From NCBI GenBank assembly GCA_019022495.1, contig JAFEKR010000039.1, positions 62,001 to 126,000 of the forward strand: a stretch of DNA of 64,000 nt, given 5' to 3'. Positions 9,649 to 21,110 of the stretch are shown piece after piece. The notes beneath the pieces are model-generated. The model saw nothing but the letters and a program-made list of their open reading frames with translations, had not been told where the DNA came from and searched no databases. Position numbers and translations under genes: made by a program. The DNA is from Epichloe hybrida. Taxonomy: Eukaryota > Ascomycota > Sordariomycetes > Hypocreales > Clavicipitaceae. Numbering within the stretch: position 1 is the stretch's first letter; the number at the start of each line of letters is the position of its first letter.

Positions 9649-12279
9649 TTACACTATGACTGCTGCGTCTTTACTTCGCCCGTCTCTATTAACAGCCGCC
9701 TCAACGGCGCTGAATAGGTCGAGGTGAAAGAAGGGTCGGTCAACTCCGCTCACAGCAGCCATTTGCCCGGCTTCCGGCGTGGAAGTTGACGGCACGGGCA
9801 ACTTCCTCCGAGTGTAGTCTGAAGCCACCGGAGTTCTACTACCCTGTGTGTGCTCTTCCTCCGTATCCGTGTCCATAACACACGGGGTTTCGTCCCCGCA
9901 TGGCCCTTCCTTCTCCATGAGTGCCGTCGCAATGCTGTATATTGGCTTCCAATTCAGCGAAGTCGGGTAACCGAATCCAGCTGCGGCCAACGCGCGACGG
10001 GCCCAGCGATTGCGAATGTTTGCGAAATGCCACTCCACAGTGTCCGGCGCAGAGTGGCGGTCCAAAAGGTTTCGTAGATCGACAAGACCCTGGACCGAGG
10101 TGATGTCAACGTGACTGACGGCCCCAAAGTCCAGAACAATGGCACGAAGATACGGGAGCAGATGCGAATTTGGCCGTCGCGCCTTGGGCCCCGGATCATT
10201 CCAAGGACGGTCAGATTCTTTGTCAAAAACCTCGTCCGACGTTCTTCTTGTATTCTCCATGATGTGTTTGCCCAGAATATCAACATGATAAGCTTGGCTC
10301 GAGTAATTGAATCCTTCATGTAGCCTGTATATAAATACGCCTGGGTATGGTGACTCGACCCTGATTTGCGGATTCATGGCTCCCGAGCGGTCAAGAGGTA
10401 AGAACATATCCGGGGCGCAATAATATTCCTTGCTAGCAACGGCTGCAGGCTCACTTGAGAAGGGCGTCTTTTCTCCTGCGACTCGCCTTACTCGAACTGA
10501 GCCCAGAAAAGTGCCTCGCGTTCTTGCAAGTCGAACAAGCAACAAGGCAACCGAGAGTGCGGTACCAGCATAGATGCATGCTTCGAGTGACACAAATATG
10601 GCCAACACCACTCCAACGACCCAGATCAGAAATTCAATGGGAGAAATTCGCCAATATTTATAGAGGCTGCTTGGGCTGGTCAATAAATTGGAAACAGCAT
10701 GAATGATAAGACCGGCCAGGGCAGCTCGTGGGATGTAATAGAAGACACCGGTTAAAGCGTACAGGGCGAGCACTAGCATTCCAGCGCCGAAAAGACCAGC
10801 CAATGGAGTCTTGACACCTGCTTTAGAAAGAACAGCAGAGGCACCGAATGATCCTGTGCAAACGTAGCCCCCAACAAAGGGGCTAAGAACATTGGCAACC
10901 CCAAGCGCCACCACCTCTTGGGATGGATCAACAGTATAGTTGTAGCGCCTGCCCATGGCCTTTGCAATGGCAATATGCTCAATAACCAATATAATGGCCA
11001 CGGCAGGCACTTCCGGCAATATGGTACTAACCAAGTGACTATCTATGGACGGTACACCTGCTCGCCGAAATCCTGTGAAGCACTGTTAGATGCGGCACCC
11101 CAAAGGAAGAGCCAAAGAAGAACCCAAATAAAGGGGGGAGTTTACCCTTGTCTATGGAACCGACCAAGCGAAATTTGTGATCCATCTCCGATCTATTTCG
11201 ATTGACCAGGAAGCTTACAAGAGTGTACAGCAACATGGTGAAGGTCAAGCGCAAGGACGCAATATAACTCCATAGTCGCTTTTGATTCGGCTGACGCTGT
11301 TCCATGGCAGCGCAGAAGCTTTTGATGAGAAGCAGTAGGGCGAGGGAGGACAGACCGATGGCTGCGTCGAGGCGGACATTGGGTATTTTTTCCAGGGTGG
11401 TCTTAATGACTTGATACGGTGTCGCCTGGGTGTTGATGCCATAAATACCCAAAGCTGCCGGCATCTGCGTCGACATGATGGTGATGCTAGCAGCAGTGAC
11501 AAATGCAGATATGGGAATATATGGAATGAACTCTATGACCCAACCCAAGCGTAACAGTCCGAGGAGGAGAAGTATAAGACCTGATATCAGGCTCAGTGCA
11601 TGAGCGATCTGCTCGTGACTGTAATTGTCATTGGATGCGCGTGCGCGGGATACCACGCCACCTACCAGGAGAGACCCAATCGCAGTTGTCTATCAATGCA
11701 AGAAGAATGTGAGCCATCTCGCCACAGCTCGTCGTTGTTAAGGTAATATGAGGTGAGACCAAGAAGATAATATTTACATACGCCAATGACAATATCTTTG
11801 GAGGTTCCAAAGATCCAGTACGACACCGCTCCAGTGAAGGAAGTGTACAGCCCATATGGTGGATCAAGTTGGGCGAGCGAGGCATAAGCAATAGCTTGGG
11901 GGACGATGACCAAGCCAATAGTTATTCCTGTGTCCACATGATATTAGTTCGCGATACCGATCTTGGTATTCGGTATGGGTAATTCAAAGCAGACCGTACC
12001 AGCCATAACGTCTCCCGCTAACCATCGCAAGTTGTACCGTCGAGCCCACGACGCAGATGGGAACAAGTTCGTGATGTAGTCGGCTGCTCCCTTTTTGGTT
12101 GGTTTCAACTCTTTCAGCCACTCTGCCACCGACGGCTCGTCTTCGAGGTAGATATCCGCAGGGTCGAGAAGTGCTTCCGCTCGCTTGTCAAGTCCCCGAG
12201 GAAGCCCACGATATTTGTTGTTGACATCGATACCAAGGATTCTGCGCACGACCAAGTCGGAGATTTTAGGGAGTACCAT
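9649..12279 (-). CDS. SulP-family sulfate permease with STAS domain
   Basis: Four exons, complement(12000-12279, 11782-11927, 11146-11689, 9649-11072), with introns of 72, 92 and 73 bp, give 797 residues. Joins restore 'DVMAGITIGLVIVPQAIAY', 'DIVIGTTAIGSLLVGG' and 'GSIDKGFRRAGVPSIDSH'. The 'A-G-x-T-x-G-x-x-x-x-P-Q-A-x-A-Y-A-x-L' stretch and 'P-P-Y-G-L-Y-T-S-F' are hallmarks of SulP anion transporters. A hydrophobic core (about residues 100-500) is followed by a cytoplasmic STAS domain containing 'LRAIVLDFGAVSHVDITSV' and a long hydrophilic tail. Family role: proton-coupled sulfate uptake at the plasma membrane. The ATG at 12279 is chosen because the frame upstream of it has only a GTG and no SulP-like sequence. 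Confidence 0.92.
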
Positions 12280-13412
12280 ATTCACCAACAAGGCCCCAGC
12301 AACGGTAACAGTAATCGATGGGGGTGTCCGGTCCTGGTAGGTTCGGCAATCCGGGCTCACGCGCGGATCATGAGGAACAAGTCAGTCGTGCTTTTGCCGA
12401 CAAGATGGCTTCTCACAGTCAAGGCCGACTGGCAAGTCGTGGAAGGAGCAGCTCCGTCGAGAAACGTAGACGGAAGGAAGTGGGTGTAGTGCCGCGCGAG
12501 TTGCCGCACTGACATGTATTATATATAATACACTTACTACTCACGCATTCAGGTCAAACGAGTCGGCAGCAGATGAGAGAAAATGAGGGGAAGAATGATA
12601 TAAAGCACAATGTGACAAAGTGACCATGACAAACCTGATGCAGCGGTAACAAAAACAGGATGGGGCGGCAGTCGGGGGAGAACAGAGAAGCTCAACATCG
12701 GGGCGCACAAAGCTGGCTAGCAAAGATGCCACCCGTCTACACCCTATTGCCCCCCTGGATTATCAATTATTTTACAAATCTACGGAGTACAAGCCCCAAC
12801 AGCTGCGATGAGCGCATTACCGAGTTGGAGTTGCATGACGAATCGCGGGCGTTCAGCCATTCCACCGACCCGGGTGAGACATGCACGCACGCACGCCGCG
12901 TCCAGCCACAACAAGCGGCGGCCGGCCGATTCGACGATGTGGGGCGGCCCTGTAGGCCCTCGGAGCGGGACGTGGCGGGTATCGGTCATGATGCCGCCGA
13001 TGTGCCATCCCGTAATCCCCGTCAATCCGCCATTCTCAGAGAAAGTATTCCAGGACAGTGAACTGGAATGCACCCCAAACTCTCTCGCTGCGGGGATCGA
13101 CGCCCTCGCCATGGTACCTCCATGGTACCCTTGTCGTCAAAAGATGTCGTTCCAATAAGTGAGCGCAACTCTCCTACTTTCTTTCTGTCTCGGCTCTTCG
13201 TCACCACGTGCTCTGTATTCAAGACCACGGCGAAATCTGACGTCGTTGGCTGCGAACTGTGAATGTACATGAACACTTGGAGATGTATACATCCAATATC
13301 AGTCTTCTCTACATCGTGCATCTCATGCCTTGGGTATCAGTGTCCAATATTATTGGGCGGGCCATGATCAACCATGGGCTCTCTTTTGTGGAATATGTAG
13401 TTCCTGCCCACT
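12280..13412. other. Intergenic region upstream of the sulfate permease
   Basis: About 1.1 kb that should contain the sulfate permease promoter and the ALG9 3' untranslated region. A 133-codon + strand frame (12660-13061) has a composition typical of non-coding GC-rich DNA and overlaps frames on the other strand; I do not support it as a gene. Confidence 0.55.
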
Positions 13413-15458
13413 CTAGGCCTTTTTCCTTTGCAACAAACAATGACGGCCCCATTTTCTCTTATACTTCTCTGGTATGACGTCTAGCTCAGGGACCCAGAGT
13501 GTGCGTGCCAAAATATGCGTGTTCGCAGCGTCCAGGAATGGCTCGCACTGGACAATGTCCCATGCATCCTTATCAGCGATGTAATCAGGCTCACTGGGAG
13601 GCAACGGCTCTATTCGCAATGGATACTGGGTATCGACGAGGAACGAGCAAGCCTCCTTGTCGACGTACTTGGCTGCATCTTCCTCGTTTCGGTCATTCAA
13701 TCCACTGGTGGGCAGCCATGTGCCGCCCCAGAAGCCAAATCCAATTTTGGCCTCGGAGAATTCTCCCGGCAAGAGGCCTTTAAACTCGGAGCGCACAAAC
13801 TTGGCGTGCATATCCTTGGGGAGGAAAAAAGACGATGGGAAGCGATACCACTCTTTCCCGAAACAAACGAGGTCTGCCTCACTTCCTAGCCGAGGTTGGC
13901 CGTGATTAGATCCCCATAGCCTCGAGTACACCTTGAGAGGGGCCGAGTATGCCGAGTAGATACCATAAATCCTGAGCAGGCTCACATCCAACGCCAAGAG
14001 CATCACCGATCCGACGGCAAACAGCTTGAGGCGAGCAGGAATTTTCCCTGCAATGGTGCTCGGGTCTGTGCTTCCGATGGCAGCCAAAATGATATGCAGA
14101 GAAATAGCGGCGTTCAGCGTGAGGAATGGATATACCGGGTACATGAATCTCTCTTCTTTGTGAGGCTGTGCGGTGAAGATGGCCAACCACATGTAAAACG
14201 GCGCCACGAATACCACGGTTCGCAGTCCTGACTGAAAGCCATGTCCAGATGGCGAAATCACTTTCTGGAGCAAGAACAAGGGAAGAGCTAGAAGAGCCAG
14301 GACGAACCATATGTTGAAATTGAGCGCCAAGTTCTTGATGTAAAACGTCCAAGGCTCTGTACCATACAGATTTGGGCCACCGCCAGTAGACGAAAAGATG
14401 TTGTACTTGACAATGTTCCAACTGACAACGACAATCTTTTTATAAAAGAAGAGATTGATAAGAAAGTCGACAAACTATTGGCACTGTTAGCATAATTCCA
14501 GAGACCTGGTACAGCAAAATTGCTTGGGATAGCTCACCAGAACAATGAAGCCGGCAATAACACCTCGGAGGAATCGGATGATGGCATCGATGAAAGCATC
14601 CTTGTCGCTGAAGAAGACGAGTACCAACTCTTCCAACAAATACGGCGCACAAAGAGCAGAAGCAAACGGCCACCCAAGGATCCCCGCCACAGCAAACCAA
14701 AAGATGCCATGGGCGGTCTTGATGCCCCCGCGCCAGTTCATAAACGAAGCCGCTCCGATCATGCACATGTACATGGCAAAACTTGACGGCAAGAAGGATG
14801 CACTCGCATGAAAGTTTCCGGGGCTTGTTATGGTTGCAAAGAGGAAGATGATTCCAATTCTACCATTCATGGTCAGGCCTATGACTTTGAACAACACCGT
14901 CTGGCAGATGGCGCAGAGAAAGGCGAGGCCATAGCGTATGAAGTAGAACTCGGAGACCTGCAACACATTTAGTTGAGGGGAATGATGCGAGCTGCAAGAC
15001 TGACATGGAGCCGACCTTGGAAGAATGAGGCAGTAGTCGACGAAGGCTGCCCACTACGGAGTGCAGTCCAACATACAGCCAGCTTCGAATCGCGTAGTCA
15101 GGGGAGTACTCCCATGTCTGCAAGCCGTAGCCATGAGACAGGTAGTGAGCTGGCTCCCAGTAGTTGAAGGTCTCATCGCAGTCTTGGATCGGAGCGAACA
15201 AGGCGGCCATCATGGCGGCCGCGAAGAAGTAATAAAAGGCAGTAATGGGCTCGATGGGCAACGGCCTCTTGCGCCTGTGTTCACGATCCGGGTCAGCCAG
15301 CAATCTCGCATGCCTCCCCTCCATGAGTTGCCGCGCGGGCCAACAAGCAAGAAAGAATAGAATGACAGGATAGCATTCTCCGAAACCTACTTCTTCTTCG
15401 CATGGCTGGAGGCTGGATGCTCGAATTGCCGCTGGTCTTGCGGGGGATTCGGTGCCAT
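13413..15458 (-). CDS. alg9: ALG9-type alpha-1,2-mannosyltransferase (GT22)
   Basis: Four exons, complement(15391-15458, 15016-15274, 14538-14957, 13413-14474), with introns of 116, 58 and 63 bp, give 602 residues; yeast Alg9 has 555. Joins rebuild 'KKKRKRPLPIEP', 'SSKVSEFYFIRYG' and 'GFIVLFVDFLINLFFY'. The first luminal loop carries 'APIQDCDETFNYWEP', the acidic D-E-x-x-N-Y-W-E-P motif of GT22 enzymes, followed by 'GLQTWEYSPDYAIRSW'. Later come 'GTEPWTFYIKNL' and multiple hydrophobic helices. ALG9 acts in the ER membrane and adds mannose from dolichol-phosphate-mannose to the lumenal dolichol-linked oligosaccharide for N-glycosylation. It is divergent from NAF1 with about 0.5 kb between start codons. 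Confidence 0.93.
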
Positions 15459-15979
15459 TGTCGTGTTCGTCCCGGCAATGAGCTGTGACGGAGTCCAGAC
15501 TGAACGTTCAGAGTAGTTGTTGTCGCCATACAGTGTACGTCCGTCCATGAGCTCGCTTGTGCCAACCGCCCCACCCGCAGCCACCGTGAGCACTGGGCAG
15601 TGCAGTGGGCACTGATGAACAACGCTAAGGAGCACCCTCGACCCACCAGCCGATGGGCCCCCACCGTCCCTCTCAGGGTCGATCCAGTCAGTTGGTTGCA
15701 AGAGAATTTTTGTTCGTCGAAAGAAAAAAATCTCAGTTTTCGCGACGTCGCAAGATTTGATCTTCTGGATATTTTTCCTCAGACATCATCTATACTGAAG
15801 GTTTTGCTCGGCCGTCATCTTCGTAACATCAAAAAACCCATCTTTACTTATTGAAATATTCCTTTACACAAACTCTATCGGTTGCGCGCAACTCTCTCAC
15901 AGCTCTCATAGCTGTCAAAGTTTTCTCTTCTTACTCCGACTTCACAGGAAGCTGGTCTTCCGTAAATATCGTCCTCACA
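15459..15979. promoter_or_regulatory. Shared divergent promoter region of ALG9 and NAF1
   Basis: These 521 bp between opposing start codons must carry both promoters. The NAF1-proximal half is pyrimidine-rich (for example around 15720-15790 and 15880-15940), as is common in fungal promoters and leaders. The NAF1 frame is open upstream of its ATG, but the nearest start with good context is at 15980. Confidence 0.5.
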
Positions 15980-17647
15980 ATGTCCGGCTTCCAGATTCCC
16001 GGACTGGGGCAAGCGAAACCGAATGAGTCACTTCCTCCCCTTCCTGTTGATATCATTGCTGCCGCCGCCAGTGTGGGCGATGTAAACGTCCCGTCAAATG
16101 CCGCCGCCCACGAAAAGACCTCCGAAGTAGAAGGGCCCATTATCGCCGATGACGCTTCTCAGTGCCATCCAGATGTCGATGCCATGAATGTCGATGGACC
16201 TGGGAGTCCTCCATCCCTGACCGGAGCCCTTGAAGCGGCCATCGGTGGACTGGACACTGAGACCAATGCCCCAGAGCAGACACAGCCTCCCACGGACGAA
16301 CCCGACCTTCAAAACGACCAAGGCGAGCATCCAGAGTGGGAGATAGACTCGTCGCCTTATAAATCCTCCTCCAACTCCAGCAGCTCCGATTCCTCCTCCG
16401 ACTCCTCCGATTCTGACAACGAGGGCTACGAGCTCCTAGGCGTAGAGGAAACGGCCCGTCTTCTCCTGGAAGCTGAAGGGGGATCCGACGACGAAGGCGA
16501 CCGCGGCAAAGGCATCAGCGCAGCGCAACTTCGAACGAAAAACGAAATTGCCCAAGAAGTTATACCCAGGCCCGAAATCGAATTGACAGAAGAGATGAAG
16601 ATCGAGGAGCTCGGGTCGATAGAGAATATTGTCGACAGCATTGTTCTTGTCAAGGCCATCACCCCCGGAGAGTATCAAGTCCTCGATAGTGGTTCTGTTC
16701 TCTGCACTGCCGAACGAAAAGTCGTCGGTGCCGTGGCAGAAACTATCGGCAAGGTTGTGCAACCCATGTACACCGTCTACTTCACCTCCGCGGATGAAAT
16801 CAAGGAATTGGGCCTCGAGGTTGGCACTAAGCTCTTTTACCCCGTGGACCACGCATCCTACGTTTTCACAGAACCATTGAAGAACCTCAAGGGCTCAGAC
16901 GCCAGTAACTTGCACGACGAAGAAGTCGGCGACGATGAGATGGAGTTTTCAGATGACGAAAAGGAAGCAGAGTACAAGAGGGCGATAAAGCAGAAAAAGA
17001 AGGACAAATGGAAGAGCAAGAATGAAACTGGCACGGGAAGCAGTAACAAGGGCCCCCACCCTTTGAGCCAAGAGGTGTCTGTTGATGGCGGATTGAACTA
17101 CGACGACGATGATGGTCCATATAAGCCTCTCACTCGACCGCCCGGTTTTGGAAGCGGACCTGTCTCCAGCGGGACCCTTGAACCAACACCAAGGGCTGGA
17201 TTCAGGCGCGGTGGTCGAGGTGGTGGCGATGCAAGAGCAAGAGGGAGTCGTGGGAGAGGATCCGGCCGAGGGGGTAGCCATGGCGGATACGGAGGAGGGC
17301 CATCAAGAGATGGTTACTCTCTGCCGCCTCAAGGCAATTCTCAGTCATGTTCTGCGCCGCAGCCTACAGTTCAGCAAGCTGCTCTTCCGTCCGTCATGTC
17401 CAGCTTCGGCTTTCAGTTTCCCGGCTGGCCACAGACTCCAGCCGGCCAGGGCCAGGCTGCTCCTCTTCCACCGCCTCCTCCTCCCCCAGGTTGGCCTGCC
17501 CAAGGGCAAGTCCAAGCTGCTTCTCCCAACGCATTCGTCAATCCTGCCTTTGTGGCAGCGTTGATGAGTCAGATGCAGCAACAAAATGGTCAACAGGCTT
17601 GGGGGGGACAATCACAGCAGCCACCTCACGGAGGTCAAGGGCCGTGA
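15980..17647 (+). CDS. naf1: H/ACA snoRNP assembly factor NAF1
   Basis: A single exon encodes 555 residues, starting at an ATG in good context (CACAATGTC). Residues 1 to about 190 are low-complexity and rich in Asp, Glu and Ser, with a poly-Ser stretch near 130-150. The conserved Naf1/Gar1 fold spans about residues 195-300 and includes 'IVDSIVLVKAITPGEYQVLD', 'VVGAVAETIGKVVQPMYTV' and 'LGLEVGTKLFYPVDHASYVF'. A charged segment (D-D-E-M-E-F-S-D-D-E, then a Lys-rich run) follows. Then comes an Arg/Gly-rich RGG region (about 407-440) and a Pro/Gln-rich tail with a run of prolines. NAF1 is a nuclear shuttling factor that chaperones H/ACA RNPs and is replaced by Gar1 in mature particles. The RGG and P/Q tail are normal for filamentous-fungal homologues. 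Confidence 0.93.
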   Translation: MSGFQIPGLGQAKPNESLPPLPVDIIAAAASVGDVNVPSNAAAHEKTSEVEGPIIADDASQCHPDVDAMNVDGPGSPPSLTGALEAAIGGLDTETNAPEQTQPPTDEPDLQNDQGEHPEWEIDSSPYKSSSNSSSSDSSSDSSDSDNEGYELLGVEETARLLLEAEGGSDDEGDRGKGISAAQLRTKNEIAQEVIPRPEIELTEEMKIEELGSIENIVDSIVLVKAITPGEYQVLDSGSVLCTAERKVVGAVAETIGKVVQPMYTVYFTSADEIKELGLEVGTKLFYPVDHASYVFTEPLKNLKGSDASNLHDEEVGDDEMEFSDDEKEAEYKRAIKQKKKDKWKSKNETGTGSSNKGPHPLSQEVSVDGGLNYDDDDGPYKPLTRPPGFGSGPVSSGTLEPTPRAGFRRGGRGGGDARARGSRGRGSGRGGSHGGYGGGPSRDGYSLPPQGNSQSCSAPQPTVQQAALPSVMSSFGFQFPGWPQTPAGQGQAAPLPPPPPPPGWPAQGQVQAASPNAFVNPAFVAALMSQMQQQNGQQAWGGQSQQPPHGGQGP

Positions 17648-18343
17648 CGGCACATGGCAATGTAGGACACAGCCTTGTTACGTAGGATCATGCGTGTTCT
17701 TTTGGGAATGTTGCATATTGTTTGTACCGGCGTTTTGGCATCGTTTCCTCAAGGGCAATGTTGTCGGAGGGTGTCCAGGATCCAGGGAAAAGCATCTAAA
17801 CGGCGTTTTATACTTTTGACTTGTTGAATGCTAGAATTTACGGCAGTGGCCTCTACCTGTAACAGTGTGTCTGGCAAATTAGCTCTATACCTTCAGATGC
17901 AGGGATATGTCTGTAGAAGCCAAGTAGTGGAGTATCCCGAGTTACTTCCGCCGCCGCAGAAGATATCAAAGAAGATGGGTACCGGGTATTTAGGAATATG
18001 TGAACTGGTGAGAAATTCCCTGTCGGCACCATCAATGTGTAGCCCACGGGCTCCAAAGAGCCACCGCGAGGTTTCCGCAGACATCAGGTGGTAGTCCTAA
18101 GCCGCCATATATCTATGCCCCGAGTCCCTCCGCTTGTGAGCAGCACGCGTGAACGCCTCCCAGCACATGCCAGAATTAGCGATTGGCCAATTCACACCAT
18201 GGCGCACGAGCACAAGATCTGTGAGAGGACCTGTACACTCTCCCCTCCTCGGCTCAGTCCAGGAAGTTCGCCATCCGCCCAGGAAAGCTGAGGTCGCGGG
18301 CAAAGAAGAGAGAAGTCGTTTTTCGTGGGGGGCCCCCCTCGTT
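17648..18343. other. Intergenic region between convergent NAF1 and PSF2
   Basis: About 0.7 kb holding 3' untranslated sequence of both genes. Short frames on both strands look like chance openings. I see nothing else. Confidence 0.55.
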
Positions 18344-19220
18344 TCATATTCCCATGTCATCATCACTCGGCTCATCATCCACGTCTGCCCTCTCCTCCTC
18401 CTCCCTCCTCACGGTCTCGCCACTGGCACCAATCTTCCGCACCCCTTCCACCACGCCCGTGACAAAGGCCCTGCTCTCAGCCAGCTCCATTGCGCCAACA
18501 CCCCTCAGGCTCATGACGCCGTCAACACCACCCTCCAGCTGCGTGGTACTGCTCCTCATCTTGGCGGCCCTCACCTCCTGCAGATCCCTCAGGAGCGAGC
18601 GGACTTCCGAAGAGAAGACAATGTCGTCGCCCGCGTGCGCGAGCAGCATCTCTGCCAGCTCGAACCAGTGGTACGGCAACGCACCAGAGGGGGAGTCGGC
18701 CGTGCAAGATGGCAGAAAGGGCGGTGACAAGACGATCCCGTTGTCTGAGAGGGCATCGTTGATTCGTTTCGCGTTTCCGCGGGAATCGGCTCGGGAGATG
18801 GGCGGCGGAGGCGGTGCCCAGCCCTTGGTATCGATCTTGGTTTCGTGGTGGATCACGTCGCGAAGTGAGTCGGGATGCAGCCATGGCGGAGGGACGATGT
18901 TGGCGCGCCGTTGTTTCTTGAGCAGGAGCGCCAGCCACAGGGGGAGATTGCTTCTTCGAGGAGGTCGTAGTTGAGGCGTTGGACCCTATTCGTTCTCAGT
19001 GAGAATTAGCCAGGAGGACGCCGAGTATTTGTGCTATCGGAGGGGGGAAGAGAAGATGGATTTGTTTCGAGGGCGGAGAAGGACCGCTGGCGCGGGTCTT
19101 TCGTACTGAGAGCAGATCAATGGACTCTAATCTTTGTCGCGGAACAACCGTTACGAGCTCCATTTCGCAGAGAAAAGCTACCTCTGAGGACACCAGTCCC
19201 GGGGGGAGAGGTAGGGCCAT
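18344..19220 (-). CDS. psf2: GINS complex subunit PSF2
   Basis: Two exons, complement(19107-19220, 18344-18985), with a 121-bp intron, give 251 residues. The join rebuilds '[18 protein letters not shown]'. The N-terminus '[17 protein letters not shown]' is the conserved Psf2 opening strand region. '[20 protein letters not shown]' and '[10 protein letters not shown]' follow, and then the helix '[16 protein letters not shown]' typical of Psf2. The C-terminus is acidic (D-D-E-P-S-D-D-D). PSF2 is part of the SLD5-PSF1-PSF2-PSF3 complex that joins Cdc45 and MCM2-7 in the replicative helicase. The family is otherwise about 180-215 residues in yeasts; the extra length here is the tail and a loop. 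Confidence 0.93.
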
Positions 19221-19904
19221 GGCAAGACGTGCGATGCGCCAGCCGGATGTCAGCAAACGTCGCGATGGGGTGGTGGTGGTGTTTTGCGCGCCTGCCCCGC
19301 GTAAAGAGGTCAAGTGAAGTCCGTCCTTGTCTGGCCCAATCCAGATTGACAGCCGGGCCCCACTAGCCCCCACTGACCCACCACTGCATGTATGTATCAT
19401 GCATGTACATACATTTCACTGACACCACCACCACCACCACCACCACCACCACCACAGCAGCCTCAGCAATCCCAACGAGCGAATTACGTGACGCACAACA
19501 ATGGAAGAACACGGACGTTTCAAGGTGTAATTTCAATGCCGTCACATCATTGTTCCATGAAAAAGAGAAAATAAAATCCGTCGCAGACAAAAAACCCAAT
19601 CAGACAAATCTACATATGACGGATTTCCCATCTTCATCTGTTAATAATACCGTCTATCAACAACGTCGTCTTATACTTCCCGAGTCGGGACCTGCCCGCG
19701 CAAAGACAAAAGTTTCCTCGGATTTTCCTCCAACGTGAAACCCTTCGCACCGTTACTTTTTACCCATCCCAATTGCCTTATGGCGGACAACAAGAAGAAG
19801 TCCTTTACAGACGCTATGCCACGCTAAACCAACAACGAATAGAAACCCTCAAGGAAAGAGGCAAATCGACATGGGCAGTGTTGACTGGTCATCAACATGA
19901 GACC
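19221..19904. other. Intergenic region with CAC microsatellite
   Basis: This includes the PSF2 promoter side and the 3' side of the zinc-cluster gene. Apart from the (CAC)11 tract at 19423-19455, nothing is supported. Frames across it are low-complexity (Thr or Pro runs). Confidence 0.55.
19423..19455. repeat. Trinucleotide microsatellite (CAC)11
   Basis: Eleven perfect CAC units lie in non-coding DNA about 200 bp upstream of the PSF2 start codon. Confidence 0.95.
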
Positions 19905-21110
19905 TCAAAAGACGAGACTATCCAGAACTCGGCTTCGCGCCTCACCAGCGAAGCCGTTGAAGCCGTCAAAGTCATGTTCGCAAGCCTGCTGCGCGAGATA
20001 CTGGAGTGTACTCCGTAGGTGTAGATGAAAATCCTCGGCGCCGAGCTCGCTTAACAATCTCTGGCCACTTTTCAAGTGGGCCTGTGCAGCTTCTCTGTCG
20101 CTGTTGATGGTTTCAAAAATGACGAAAAACATGCAGCAGACTACTGCTTCACGGAGATCAGTCTGTTGCGATGTGGCTTTTCTGGTCTCTGATAGAGCTA
20201 GCCCATAGCAGATGAGGGCTTCATCATAGTAATCCCGTCCCGTGGCCTTTCCGAGGGACGCGAAGTCGTGGCTCTTGGCACAAATGAGTGTGTGCGCGGC
20301 AAGATTGGCGTAGCGTATGGCTGCGCTTTCTTGCACCAACTGTGGAAGCGTGGACTCCCAGAACAGATCGTCCAAGACTGTGCAGGATGGAGCGGTGGCG
20401 AAATGGGACGCAACGGCGCGAGGTGCATAGCCTGGATATGTGTACGAACTGCTTTGGGAGTCGACGGAGGCAGGCGGTGACAGGCTTCCGGATGACTGAA
20501 GCTGCCAAAAGTAGTCATGCGGAGCGACGTCGAGCTCTTCAGGCGATGATGTGATGTCGAGGTCCGGACTGGGAAGCGTGATCAGAGGTTTCCTCATGGA
20601 GGAATCTGTTTTCGTCGACTTGGAATGGCTGTGAATTGCTTCGTAGCCGCCGCAGCAGCCAGCCCATTTGATACAGTTCTTGCACGCAGGCTTTGTCTCG
20701 TCGCATTTAACATGACGCTTTCTGTGTTCAAACATGTCAGTCCAATGTCCATCACGTCTCTGCCTATACCTCGCTCCATCTTTTGCTTACTTGCCTGTGA
20801 TTATTCTCGTTAGTGTCACGTTCTTTTCAACGACTCGTGGTCCGTGGTCCAGATTGCCAGATCAAATAGGCAAGTTGAGCAAGACTGTGAATGAGATACT
20901 TACAAGTAACACACCCCGTCCGCACTTTGGCATACTTGGCACGTGTTGCGGGCTTTCTCTTGGTGGCAGAAGAGGCCGATATCAGAGGTTCTTGACTTGG
21001 GCACCTAAGCAGCATGCAGTGTCAACAAGCCAGATGAGATAGATAGCTGGTAACTTTTGGGGATCGTACTGTGGTAGTTGTTGGTCTTTTGCGGGAGAAG
21101 TGTGTAACAT
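19905..21110 (-). CDS. Zn2Cys6 fungal transcription factor with a 4-nt microexon
   Basis: My model is complement(join(19905-20721, 20791-20794, 20904-21004, 21055-21110)), 325 residues. The zinc cluster straddles introns. Exon 2 ends ...GTT ACT T with donor GTAAGT. The four bases GCAA at 20791-20794 sit between CACAG and GTAAGC. Exon 4 starts AAAGCGT after CACAG. Joining them gives TGC AAA AAG CGT. The result is 'GCVTCKKRHVKCDE', with cysteines at residues 50, 53, 60, 67, 70 and 76/77 in canonical CX2CX6CX6CX2CX5-6C spacing. Direct joining without the microexon creates a stop. Introns are 50, 109 and 69 bp, and the 109-bp one has a CACTAAC branch site. Downstream lies a helical fungal-specific regulator region ('LDDLFWESTLPQLVQES'), shorter than the roughly 500 residues common in such proteins. 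The target genes are unknown. Confidence 0.8.
20791..20794 (-). other. Microexon of 4 nt (GCAA) in the zinc-cluster gene
   Basis: It is flanked on the minus strand by a CACAG acceptor and a GTAAGC donor. It supplies two bases of the Cys53 codon and two of the Lys54 codon. Without it neither the reading frame nor the CX6C spacing of the zinc cluster can be made from canonical GT-AG introns here. Confidence 0.72.

Noticed and set aside
12660..13158. Frames of 110-133 codons upstream of the sulfate permease
   Set aside because: Three overlapping frames on opposite strands with Arg/His/Pro-biased composition; typical of GC-rich non-coding DNA.
19423..19455. Repeat arrays as possible CRISPR
   Set aside because: Simple microsatellites and minisatellites without spacers, in a eukaryotic nuclear genome.
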